Shown: positions 16,028-24,242 of the stretch, in pieces
Numbering within the stretch: position 1 is the first letter of the stretch
How the letters are laid out: each line of letters opens with the position of its first letter
Source: Planctomycetota bacterium
GTDB lineage: Bacteria; Planctomycetota; PLA2; JAEUHO01
DNA length: 49,270 nucleotides
Reading direction: 5' to 3'
Assembly (NCBI GenBank): GCA_020851795.1
Contig: JADZCA010000029.1
Location: 1-49,270, forward strand
Notes under the pieces: generated by a model
Seen by the model: only the letters and a program-made list of their open reading frames with translations
Told to the model about the DNA's origin: nothing
The model's database searches: none
Translations under genes and position numbers: made by a program

Positions 16028-16399
16028 GGCCTCCTCCTTGTGGTGAGAGAAGGCGGACGACAGCGCCACGAGCGCCGTCACCGCCGGGGACGTCCCCCTC
16101 GGGAGAGGGGGGTGGGCGTGAAACGAAAGTTCGATCAGCGCCCTGTCCCCGAACACCTGCACACGGCCTGAAAACGGGTTTCGGCCCCTTACGGCGAACC
16201 AGTCGCCCCCACTACCAGGGTGGGGCTGCCGTGGGGCGCGTCGGCGACCCACTCCGAGTCCTCTGCCACTTGATGGCGCGTCGAGCCTCTGACCGGCACC
16301 GACGGCGCGCAGGCTGAACCCAGCGCCCACAAAGGGGTTGTGTCCGAAGGCCCCCAGCGGGTAGCGTGCTGGCCTTCGTCCCCGTTGAGGAGCGTGGGA
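16028..16399. other. Divergent intergenic region between RNA polymerase-like gene and hsdR
   Basis: A 372-bp region holding the promoters of two divergent transcription units. CCCCAC (16207-16212) and GTGGGG (16220-16225) form a 6-bp stem with a 7-nt loop. A run of G (about 16097-16112) and a small AT-richer island around 16116-16132 (GTGAAACGAAAGTTCGATC) lie on the polymerase side. I see no convincing sigma-70 promoter pair and no gene. Confidence 0.4.
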
Positions 16400-19291
16400 G
16401 TGCCAGCCGTGAGTCCCCCTGGCCACAAGCCCGAAGAGCGCGCTCGTCGGAACATCGACGCCCGACTCACGGAGAGCGGGTGGCTCGTCCAAGACTACGA
16501 GGTCCGGAACATCCAGGCGGGTCCGGGAGTCGCCGTCCGCGAGTTCCCGCTCGTCGGAGGCCACGGGACGGCGGACTACCTGCTGTTCGTGGACGGCCGG
16601 CCCGCGGGCGTGGTCGAGGCGAAGGCCGTCGGGCACACGCTGTCCGGCGTCGAGGTGCAGACCGACAAGTACGCAACTGGCCTCCCGAAGTCGCTCTCGC
16701 CCGTCGTGCGGCCGCTCCCGTTCCTCTACCAGTCCACCGGCGTCGAGACCCGCTTCACGAACGGGCTCGACCCCACGCCGTGCAGCCGCGCCGTCTTCGC
16801 CTTCCACCGCCCCGAGACGCTCTCGGAGTGGCTCGCCGCCACCCCGCTCACGGTCTGGGCGAGAGGGGCCGTGCCGGCCAACGCCGTGGGGGAGGGCGGA
16901 CTGCCCTTCGGCGCGGCGGGAAGGCCCTCGACCTTTCGGTCGCGGCTCCTCGCCCTTCCCCCTATCGCCCCCGCGGAGGCCGCCCGCTTCTGGGGTGCAC
17001 AGAAGGCCGCCATTGAGGCGATCGAGACGTCGATGCGGGCGAACCGTCCCCGCGCCCTCCTCCGCATGGCGACCGGCTCCGGGAAGACCTTCACGACCGT
17101 CTCCCTCCTCGCACGCCTCCTGCACTTCGCGGGTCCGCGCCGCGTCCTCTTCCTCGTGGACCGCACGAACCTCGGTGACCAGGCTGCGACCGAGTTCGAG
17201 CGATACCGCGTCCCGTGGACCGGCCGCTTCTTCCCGGAGGAGTGGGGCGTCGAGCACCTGGCGTCGAACCACATCGGCGACTCGACGAAGGTCGTCATCA
17301 CGACGATCCAGCGCCTCTACTCGATGCTGCGCGGTGAAGCGGAAGCGCCGCCGGAGCCCGAGGAAGGGCAGGCGGATCGGGGGATCTCGCCCGCGCAGAT
17401 CGTGCCGGTCGAGTACGGCGCGGCGCTCCCGCCCGAGTTCTTCGACCTGATCGTCGTGGACGAGTGCCACCGGAGCATCTACAGCACCTGGGGGCAGGTG
17501 CTCTCCTACTTCGACGCGTTTCTCGTCGGGTTGACGGCGACGCCGTCCAAGAACACGTACGGCTTCTTCGAGGGCAACGTCGTCTACGAGTACGGCCACG
17601 AGCAGGCCGTCGCCGACGGCGTCAACGTAGACTTCGAGGTCTTCCGCATCCGCACGCGGATCGGCGAGCACGGAGGGACGATCGCCGCCGACGGCGAGAC
17701 GGTCGTCAAGTTCCGTGATCGCGCCACGCGCGAGATGCGCTGGGCGATCGCCGACGAGGACATCGCGTACGGGGCCGACGCGCTCGACCGCGACGTCGTC
17801 GCCGTGGACCGGCTTCGCACGATCTTCTGCACCTTCCGCGAGAAGCTGTTCACCGACCTCTTCCCCGGTCGCACCGAGGTGCCCAAGACGCTCGTCTTCT
17901 GCAAGGACGACGGCCACGCCGAGGACGTCGTCAAGGCGATCCGCGAGGCGTTCGAGGAGGGCAACGACTTCTGCCGCAAGATCACCTACAAGACGACAGG
18001 CGAGACGCCGAAGGAGTTGCTCCAGAAGTTCCGCACGCAGTTCAACCCGCGCATCGCCGTCACCGTGGACATGGTCGCAACCGGCACGGACATCAAGCCG
18101 GTCGAGATCGTGGTGTTCCTCCGCAAGGTCAAGAGCCGTATCTTCTTCGAGCAGATGAAGGGGCGCGGGGTGCGGGTCTGCGACGCGACGGAAATGCGGA
18201 GCGTCTCCGCCGACGCGAAGGGGCCGAAGGACCACTTCGTCGTCGTGGACTGCGTGGGGCTGACCGAGCAGGACTTCCAGGACACGCAGCCGCTCGAGCG
18301 GAGGAAGGCGGTCCCTCTCGCGCAGCTGATCGACGCGGTGGCGAGCGGATCGACGGACGCGGACGTGCTGACGTCGCTCGCGAGCCGGCTCGTGCGCCTC
18401 GACCGAAAGTGCGGCGACGCGGAGCGGCGCCAGGTGGCCGAGGTCGGCGGGGGGACGAGCCTCTCCGACCTGACGCACCGAATCCTCGAGGCGCTCGACC
18501 CCGACGCCCGGCGCGAGCGGGCGCGGACGGCGGCGGGCCTCGCTCGGGGGCAGGCGCCGAGCGCGGAGCAGGTGAGCAAGACGGGCGAGGCGATGGTGCG
18601 TGAGGCGGTGCGCCCGCTGGTCGAGAGGCCGGCCCTTCGGAAGACGATCGACGACCTGCGCCGGCACTTCGAGCAGGTGATCGACGAGGTGACGCGCGAC
18701 GAGGTGGTGGAGGCGGACTTCTCCGAGGAGGGCCGGCGCAAGGCGGCCGACCTCGTGCAGTCCTTCGAGCGCTACCTCGCCGAGCATCGGGACGAGCACG
18801 AAGCGCTGAAGTTCTTCTACGCGCGCCCCGCCGGCTCGCGGCTGCGTTACGCTGACGTGCGACGACTGCACGACGCGCTCGGGCTTGCCGACGCGCGCTT
18901 CGTCGAGACGCGGATCTGGGAGGCGTACGCGCGGCGCGACGGGCCGCGCGTACGGGGCGCCGGACAGGCCCGCGCGCTCGCCGACCTCGTGGCGCTAGTG
19001 CGGTACGCGACGAAGGCCGAGCCCGCGCTCTCGCCCTACGCCGAGACCGTTCGCGCGCGCTTCGACGCGTGGATGGAGCGCCGGCGGAAAGCGGGGCGCG
19101 CCTTCACCGACGAGCAACGGCTCTGGTTGGAGCGCATCCGCGACCACGTCGCCGCGAGCGTCGAGTTCACTCTCGAGGACTTCGAGGTCACGCCCTTCGT
19201 CGAGCAGGGCGGTGCCGCCCGAGCCCGCCGTCTTTTCGGCGCTGATCTCCCGAAGGTTGTCGCCGAGTTGAACGAGGCGTTGGTCGCATGA
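16400..19291 (+). CDS. hsdR: Type I restriction enzyme, endonuclease/translocase subunit HsdR
   Basis: I chose the GTG at 16400 (GAGGAG 7 nt upstream) giving 963 residues; GTG codons at 16394 and 16409 are alternatives. The N-terminal nuclease has the PD-(D/E)XK set ADYLLF (D59), then VVEAKAVG (E73, K75). The SF2 motor follows: Walker A ATGSGKT (224-230), DECH box (354-357), GLTATP, LVFCKDD, a MVATGTDIKP motif and QMKGRGVR. The C-terminal helical part would bind the methyltransferase. HsdR cuts unmodified DNA far from the HsdS recognition site after ATP-driven translocation. Its stop overlaps the hsdS start (ATGA). Gene order R-S-M is less usual than M-S-R or R-M-S. Confidence 0.95.
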   Translation: MPAVSPPGHKPEERARRNIDARLTESGWLVQDYEVRNIQAGPGVAVREFPLVGGHGTADYLLFVDGRPAGVVEAKAVGHTLSGVEVQTDKYATGLPKSLSPVVRPLPFLYQSTGVETRFTNGLDPTPCSRAVFAFHRPETLSEWLAATPLTVWARGAVPANAVGEGGLPFGAAGRPSTFRSRLLALPPIAPAEAARFWGAQKAAIEAIETSMRANRPRALLRMATGSGKTFTTVSLLARLLHFAGPRRVLFLVDRTNLGDQAATEFERYRVPWTGRFFPEEWGVEHLASNHIGDSTKVVITTIQRLYSMLRGEAEAPPEPEEGQADRGISPAQIVPVEYGAALPPEFFDLIVVDECHRSIYSTWGQVLSYFDAFLVGLTATPSKNTYGFFEGNVVYEYGHEQAVADGVNVDFEVFRIRTRIGEHGGTIAADGETVVKFRDRATREMRWAIADEDIAYGADALDRDVVAVDRLRTIFCTFREKLFTDLFPGRTEVPKTLVFCKDDGHAEDVVKAIREAFEEGNDFCRKITYKTTGETPKELLQKFRTQFNPRIAVTVDMVATGTDIKPVEIVVFLRKVKSRIFFEQMKGRGVRVCDATEMRSVSADAKGPKDHFVVVDCVGLTEQDFQDTQPLERRKAVPLAQLIDAVASGSTDADVLTSLASRLVRLDRKCGDAERRQVAEVGGGTSLSDLTHRILEALDPDARRERARTAAGLARGQAPSAEQVSKTGEAMVREAVRPLVERPALRKTIDDLRRHFEQVIDEVTRDEVVEADFSEEGRRKAADLVQSFERYLAEHRDEHEALKFFYARPAGSRLRYADVRRLHDALGLADARFVETRIWEAYARRDGPRVRGAGQARALADLVALVRYATKAEPALSPYAETVRARFDAWMERRRKAGRAFTDEQRLWLERIRDHVAASVEFTLEDFEVTPFVEQGGAARARRLFGADLPKVVAELNEALVA

Positions 19292-20838
19292 CCCTCCCGC
19301 CCGAAGCGAGTAACGCGCCCGAACACTGGAGTCCCGCCCGGCTCTCAGAGATCGCCGAGGTTCGGCTTGGCAGGCAGCGCTCGCCAGATCGCGCTACGGG
19401 TGTCAGCCCGTGCCCCTATCTCCGCGCTGCGAACCTGACTTGGCGAGGCTTCGATCTAACCGACATCAAGGTGATGGACTTCTCACCGGACGAGCGCCGG
19501 ACCTTCCGGCTGGAGCCAGGCGACATTCTGCTCAACGAGGCTTCGGGGAGTCCTTCGGAGGTCGGGAAGGCAGCAGTGTGGAGCGGGCAGATTCCCCTCG
19601 TGTGCTTCCAGAATACCCTCATCCGTGTGCGGGCGCCGGAGTGCCTAGTCCCCTTCCTTCTCTGGAGATTTCAACACGACGCGTTGCTGGGTCACTTCGC
19701 AGCGGCCTCCCGTGGAGTCGGGATCCACCACCTCGGAGCTGCTGCACTCCAGGATTGGGAGGTCTCACTTCCTCCGCTCGGCGAGCAGCTGCGAATCGTG
19801 GCCAGCCTCAAGGCGCACTTCACGCGACTCGACGAGGCGGAGGCGGCGCTAGAGCGCGCGGAGGCGACCCTCGAGAGCCTACGGGCGTCGATCCTCCAGG
19901 CGGCGGTCGAGGGACGGCTCGTCCCGACGGAGGCGGAACTCGCGCGTCGCGAGCGGCGGTCCTACGAGCCGGCGACGGTCCTGCTGGATCGCATCCTCGC
20001 CGAGCGGCGCAAGCGGTGGGAGGCGTCCGGTCGTCGGGGCAAGTACGAGGCACCCGTCCTCCCCGACACGTCGTCGCTCCCGGACCTTCCCGAGGGTTGG
20101 GCCATTGCGCCGCTGGGGGCGATCGCGGAAGTCGAGGGCGGCATTGCTAAGAGCCCGGATCGTGTTGAACGTAAGGGGCTCCGGCCCGTTGCGTATCTGC
20201 GCGTCGCGAATGTTCAGCGAGGCTACCTGGATCTGAATGAGGTGAAGTTGATCTACGCCACGGAGGCGGAGATCGCCGCGTTGGGGCTGCAACCAGGGGA
20301 CGTCCTACTCAATGAGGGAGGCGACCGAGACAAGCTTGGCCGCGGCTGGATCTGGCGGGGAGAGATCGGCGAGTGCATTCACCAGAACCACGTCTTCCGT
20401 GCGCGCCTCTGTGGCAACGAACTGGCCCCGCAGTTTGTCTCCTGGTACGCGAACACCGCGGGGATCGGCTACTTCACACGAGAAGGTCGGCAGACTACAA
20501 ACCTCGCCTCCATCAGCCTCTCGACCTTGCGTGCCTTGCCTGTGGCGCTTCCGCCTGCCGCCGAGCAACGGCGAATAGTCGAGGAAGTCGAACGCCGTAC
20601 AGCGGAAGCAGGGAGCGTGGGCGAGGCTCTTGCTGGTGCTTCTGTCCGGGTCAGAGCACTCCGCAGCTCGATCTTGCGCCTCGCGTTCTCCGGCGGGCTC
20701 GTCGATCCGGAGCCGAGCGACGGGCCGGCATCGGCGCTGCTGGAGCGGATCCGCGCCGAGCGGGCGAGGGAAGGGGCGGCGGCGGGAAGGAAATCGATCG
20801 GGCGGCGGGTACGTCGTCCCCGGAGCAAGACCGCGTGA
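19288..20838 (+). CDS. hsdS: Type I restriction-modification specificity subunit HsdS
   Basis: A 516-residue specificity subunit with two target-recognition domains. The first spans about 12-165 (HWSPARLSEIAEVRLG to PPLGEQLRIVASL) and is followed by a coiled-coil spacer ending LRASILQAAVEGRLV. The second spans about 265-430 (GWAIAPLGAIAEVEGG to PPAAEQRRIVEEVE) and is followed by a matching spacer with LRSSILRLAFSGGLV. The half-repeat symmetry is complete, so a bipartite target is expected; the target cannot be read from sequence. It ends with an Arg-rich tail. Its stop overlaps the hsdM start (GTGA), and it is expressed between the restriction and modification subunits. Confidence 0.95.
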   Translation: MTLPPEASNAPEHWSPARLSEIAEVRLGRQRSPDRATGVSPCPYLRAANLTWRGFDLTDIKVMDFSPDERRTFRLEPGDILLNEASGSPSEVGKAAVWSGQIPLVCFQNTLIRVRAPECLVPFLLWRFQHDALLGHFAAASRGVGIHHLGAAALQDWEVSLPPLGEQLRIVASLKAHFTRLDEAEAALERAEATLESLRASILQAAVEGRLVPTEAELARRERRSYEPATVLLDRILAERRKRWEASGRRGKYEAPVLPDTSSLPDLPEGWAIAPLGAIAEVEGGIAKSPDRVERKGLRPVAYLRVANVQRGYLDLNEVKLIYATEAEIAALGLQPGDVLLNEGGDRDKLGRGWIWRGEIGECIHQNHVFRARLCGNELAPQFVSWYANTAGIGYFTREGRQTTNLASISLSTLRALPVALPPAAEQRRIVEEVERRTAEAGSVGEALAGASVRVRALRSSILRLAFSGGLVDPEPSDGPASALLERIRAERAREGAAAGRKSIGRRVRRPRSKTA

Positions 20839-22463
20839 CCGACACCTCGTCTCTCGTCGCGAAGCTGTGGTCGTACTGCCACGTCCTGCGGGACGACGGG
20901 CTGTCGTACCTCGACTACCTAGAGCAGCTGACCTACCTGCTGTTCCTGAAGATGGCGGACGAGCGGGCGGAACTCGCCGACGGGAAAACGTCGATCCCGA
21001 AGGGTTGCCGGTGGGGCGACCTCGCGGGACCGGAGATGGAGGGTGAGCGGCTCGTCAAGCAGTACGGGAGGACGCTCGAGACGCTCGGGAAGCAGCCGGG
21101 AATGCTCGGGCTGATCTTTCGGAAGGCGCAGAACAAGATCCAAGATCCGGCGAGACTGCGACACCTGATCGTCGAGTTGGTGGGGAAGGAGACCTGGACG
21201 GAGCTGTCGGCGGACGTGAAGGGCGACGCGTACGAGGGGCTCCTCGAGAAGAACGCGCAGGAGACGAAGGGCGGGGCGGGGCAGTACTTCACGCCGCGGG
21301 CGCTCATCTCGGCGATCGTGGACGTGGTGCGGCCGGCGCCGGGGGAGACGATCTGCGATCCCGCGTGCGGGACGGGAGGGTTCCTCCTCGCGGCGTACGG
21401 GCACGTGGCCGAGGCGTACGGGAAGCGGCTCGACCGGGATGCGAAGCGGCACCTGAAGTACCAGGCACTGCGCGGGATGGAGCTCGTGGACGGGGTGGCG
21501 CGGCTGTGCGCGATGAACCTCTTCCTGCACGGGATCGGGCCCCTAGCGGAGCAGGGGGAGACGCCGGTCGAGGGCGGGGTGGACTCGCTCTCGACGCAGC
21601 CGAACCGGCGGTTCGATGTGGTGCTGACGAACCCGCCGTTCGGGAAGAAGTCGTCGATCACGGTGGTCAACGAGGACGACGAGGAAGAGCGGAAGGCGCT
21701 AACGTACGCGCGGCCCGACTTCTGGACGACGACGTCGAACAAGCAGCTGAACTTCGTGCAGCACGTCGTGAGCCTGCTCTCGATCCCCGGGCGGGCGGCG
21801 GTGGTCGTGCCCGACAACGTCCTGTTCGAGGGTGGGGCGGGGGAAACGGTGCGGCGGCGGCTATTGGAAACGTGCGACGTCCACACGCTGCTGCGGCTGC
21901 CGACGGGGCTCTTCTACGCCCAGGGGGTGAAGGCGAACGTCCTGTTCTTCGACCGCAAGCCCGCCGCAAAGAAGCCGTGGACCAGCAAGGTCTGGGTCTA
22001 CGACCTGCGGACGAACCAGCACTTCACGCTAAAGCAGAAACCCCTTGCGCGGAACGACCTCGACGAGTTCGTCGCTTGCTACCAGGCCGACGCACGCCAC
22101 AAGCGCAAGCCGACGTGGTCCGAGAAGACCCCCGACGGTCGCTGGCGCGCATTCACCCTCGAGGAGCTGCTCGCCCGCGACAAGGTGAGCCTCGACCTGC
22201 TGTGGCTCAAGGACGACAGCGTCGAAGACGGCGCCGACCTCCCCGCTCCGCAGGTCCTCGCGGCGGAGGTAGCCGACGCTCTGCGCTCCGCCTTGGGCCA
22301 GATCGAGGAGGTCCTGGAGAGCCTGCCGCCTCTAGCCGGTGACAACCCGGTGGCGCGACATGGGTCTGATCTCTCCAGCGATCGCCGCGTCGGGCCGCTC
22401 GACGCCGGCGCACCACGCGGAGCTTCTCGGGCGGAAGCGCCCCATGCGAGACGTGGGCGATGA
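20835..22463 (+). CDS. hsdM: Type I restriction-modification N6-adenine methyltransferase subunit HsdM
   Basis: The GTG at 20835 overlaps the hsdS stop; earlier in-frame starts fall inside hsdS. The 542-residue product has the HsdM N-terminal helical domain (LWSYCHVLRDDGLSYLDYLE), the GQYFTPR motif (149-155), SAM-binding DPACGTGGF (175-183) and catalytic NPPF (266-269). It methylates adenine in the HsdS target and protects host DNA. The final 45 residues are Arg/Ala/Gly-rich and unlike family members, possibly because this 3' end was joined to the next gene when the cassettes were fused; the stop overlaps the next start (ATGA). Confidence 0.95.
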   Translation: MTDTSSLVAKLWSYCHVLRDDGLSYLDYLEQLTYLLFLKMADERAELADGKTSIPKGCRWGDLAGPEMEGERLVKQYGRTLETLGKQPGMLGLIFRKAQNKIQDPARLRHLIVELVGKETWTELSADVKGDAYEGLLEKNAQETKGGAGQYFTPRALISAIVDVVRPAPGETICDPACGTGGFLLAAYGHVAEAYGKRLDRDAKRHLKYQALRGMELVDGVARLCAMNLFLHGIGPLAEQGETPVEGGVDSLSTQPNRRFDVVLTNPPFGKKSSITVVNEDDEEERKALTYARPDFWTTTSNKQLNFVQHVVSLLSIPGRAAVVVPDNVLFEGGAGETVRRRLLETCDVHTLLRLPTGLFYAQGVKANVLFFDRKPAAKKPWTSKVWVYDLRTNQHFTLKQKPLARNDLDEFVACYQADARHKRKPTWSEKTPDGRWRAFTLEELLARDKVSLDLLWLKDDSVEDGADLPAPQVLAAEVADALRSALGQIEEVLESLPPLAGDNPVARHGSDLSSDRRVGPLDAGAPRGASRAEAPHARRGR

Positions 22464-23686
22464 CCACACTTGTTAGCGCGTCTGGTTCAAGCGATCCTGG
22501 CGACGATGTCCAGCATCGCTTCAGGTACCAGCATGCCTACGGCGCCATTCTGATCATTGGGATGGCCACCGGGAAACGCCAGGGAAGAGCGCTCTGGTGC
22601 GAGCTGCATGAGGACTACCTAGTTGAACTCGGAGACCGTGCCTTCGAGGCCGTCCAAGTCAAGACGCGGAAGCCGGAGCTGGGCGAGTGGAAACTCTCAG
22701 ATGAGGGCCTTGCCAAGTCCATCCGACGCTTCTGTGCCCTTCGTGAGAAGTTCGGCGATCAGGTGCAGCGCTTCACGTTCGTCACGAACGCCGCTGTACG
22801 TGAGGGGAAGAGCGACGAGGACGCCGAGGAGAGCCCCTGTTGCCTGTTCAGAGCGTGCACGAGCGCTACACAGATATCCGAACTCGGAACGGTGCCCTTG
22901 CGAGCGCTAACGGCGTTCGCCAAGAAGCACAATCTTAGTTTCACTGTCCTCTTCGACGTGCTGCATCGCATCGCGCTCGTCCGAGGTCCAAGCCTCGACG
23001 ACTTCGATTCGGTGCTTTCACACGATCACTTGACGCTCTTGCCAGAGTGTGGCGCGTTCGGGGCAGCCCAACTGAACGCCCTTCGGGACGAGATGATCCA
23101 CCTGGTCTACCGAGCTTCGTCCCGTGCCGTCGACGCTCCAACACGGCACCTGACGTGCGTTCTGCTCGACGATGCGCGGAACCCCGCGATTGCACACAAA
23201 CTCATCGTGCCCACCCGGTTGATTTCCACTGTGCTCGAGTCTAGGAGACTCGTCTTCCGAATGCTCCCGCTAGACATGGAGCTCAAACCTGTCTCGCCGG
23301 CCGGACCAGCGTCCCCCTTCACGAAGAAGGTCGAGGCGGGTGGTCTCGGGTTTGCCACCGACACGCTGCGTCGGAGGACACTCTCGGCCGAGAGTGCCCT
23401 GCTCGAGTTCTTGGCAAGGGCTCCGGAGCAGGCGCAGGGGAAGATCAACGAGTGGGCTGCACTCGTGAAGGCGGAGTGCGATGACGCCAGACTTCGCGCC
23501 TCAAGGAGTCCCGCTCCGTACGGGCTGCTCATGCTCGACCTGCTCACAGAGCGCCTCCGAGAACGTGCCCTCAGGACGAAGGAGGGCCTCGCGGCGGAGC
23601 ACGACTTCCTCATGGGGGTTGCCGGGCTGCTGACCGAAGCCTGCCATGTCTGGTGGAGCGAAGAGTTCCCCCTGGGAGCCCGCTAA
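22460..23686 (+). CDS. ABC-3C effector: Cap4/DUF4297-like dsDNA nuclease domain protein
   Basis: A 408-residue protein. Residues about 14-70 match the nuclease domain of Cap4/DUF4297 proteins: a RFRYQ motif (20-24), then E48 and E51-D52 (CELHED), then QVKTR (66-70, K68), a PD-(D/E)XK-type active site. The C-terminal half is helical and would be the ABC-3C C-terminal domain that tethers the effector to the ATPase. The context fixes the system: it is followed by a small winged-helix-like protein and a zinc-ribbon SMC-like ATPase in overlapping genes, the three-part arrangement described for ABC-three-component conflict systems. It probably degrades DNA when the ATPase senses invasion. The start overlaps the hsdM stop. 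Confidence 0.75.
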   Translation: MTTLVSASGSSDPGDDVQHRFRYQHAYGAILIIGMATGKRQGRALWCELHEDYLVELGDRAFEAVQVKTRKPELGEWKLSDEGLAKSIRRFCALREKFGDQVQRFTFVTNAAVREGKSDEDAEESPCCLFRACTSATQISELGTVPLRALTAFAKKHNLSFTVLFDVLHRIALVRGPSLDDFDSVLSHDHLTLLPECGAFGAAQLNALRDEMIHLVYRASSRAVDAPTRHLTCVLLDDARNPAIAHKLIVPTRLISTVLESRRLVFRMLPLDMELKPVSPAGPASPFTKKVEAGGLGFATDTLRRRTLSAESALLEFLARAPEQAQGKINEWAALVKAECDDARLRASRSPAPYGLLMLDLLTERLRERALRTKEGLAAEHDFLMGVAGLLTEACHVWWSEEFPLGAR

Positions 23687-23687
23687 C

Positions 23688-24242
23688 ATGCGTCTCGGAA
23701 TCGTCGGCGCATCGGTCGAAGCGGAGTCGAGAGCTGAACTCCATCTGGCACGACTGCTCTTGCTGTTAGGCCATGGCGCGAAGCGTGGACACGGCGCGGT
23801 CGATGGCATCACGAAGCTCGCCAAGCTCGACTTTCTCCTCCGGTATCCACGCTTTCTTGAGCGACTCCTGAAGTTGCACCGAAAACACCCGCCGCAAGTG
23901 CCTATGCTTCCGCACGAGGCCGACACCGTCGAGAGTTCGATGATCCGCTTTCGCTATGGACCGTGGGATCCACGGTATCGGCTCTGGCTCGGACTCCTCT
24001 TGGCAAAGGGCCTTGTAGACCTCCGGCTCGACGGCCGTCGCGTCGTGGTGGAGATCACTCCACGGGGAACGGAGTGTTTCCACGCTCTGGCGGCGCGCTC
24101 CGAAATGTCGACACTGGCCGACCGCGCCGGCGTTGTTATGGAGAGTCTCTGGTCTCTGAACGGAACGCGACTCAAGGACCTCGTCTACGAAGCTGTGCCG
24201 GAGCTTCAAGGCATGTCATGGGGAGAGGAGATCCAGCCGTGA
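23688..24242 (+). CDS. ABC-3C middle component, 184 aa
   Basis: The ATG at 23688 lies 1 nt after the effector stop; a longer frame upstream reads into the effector gene and is not needed. The product contains GITKLAKLDFLLRYPRFLERLL, which matches the characteristic KLDFLLRYP-type motif of ABC-3C middle components, then a winged-helix-like part (YRLWLGLLLAKGLVDLRLDGRRVVVEITPRG). The middle component is thought to bridge the effector and the ATPase. The stop overlaps the next start (GTGA). Confidence 0.75.
   Translation: MRLGIVGASVEAESRAELHLARLLLLLGHGAKRGHGAVDGITKLAKLDFLLRYPRFLERLLKLHRKHPPQVPMLPHEADTVESSMIRFRYGPWDPRYRLWLGLLLAKGLVDLRLDGRRVVVEITPRGTECFHALAARSEMSTLADRAGVVMESLWSLNGTRLKDLVYEAVPELQGMSWGEEIQP

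Noticed and set aside
16028..18871. Upstream continuation of the polymerase frame into hsdR on the opposite strand
   Set aside because: The frame stays open by GC bias but overlaps motif-bearing hsdR. The strong ribosome site and ATG at 16027 fix the real start.
22460..23686. A CBASS system (Cap4 effector)
   Set aside because: No CD-NTase gene is adjacent, and the following middle component and SMC-like ATPase fit ABC-3C instead.
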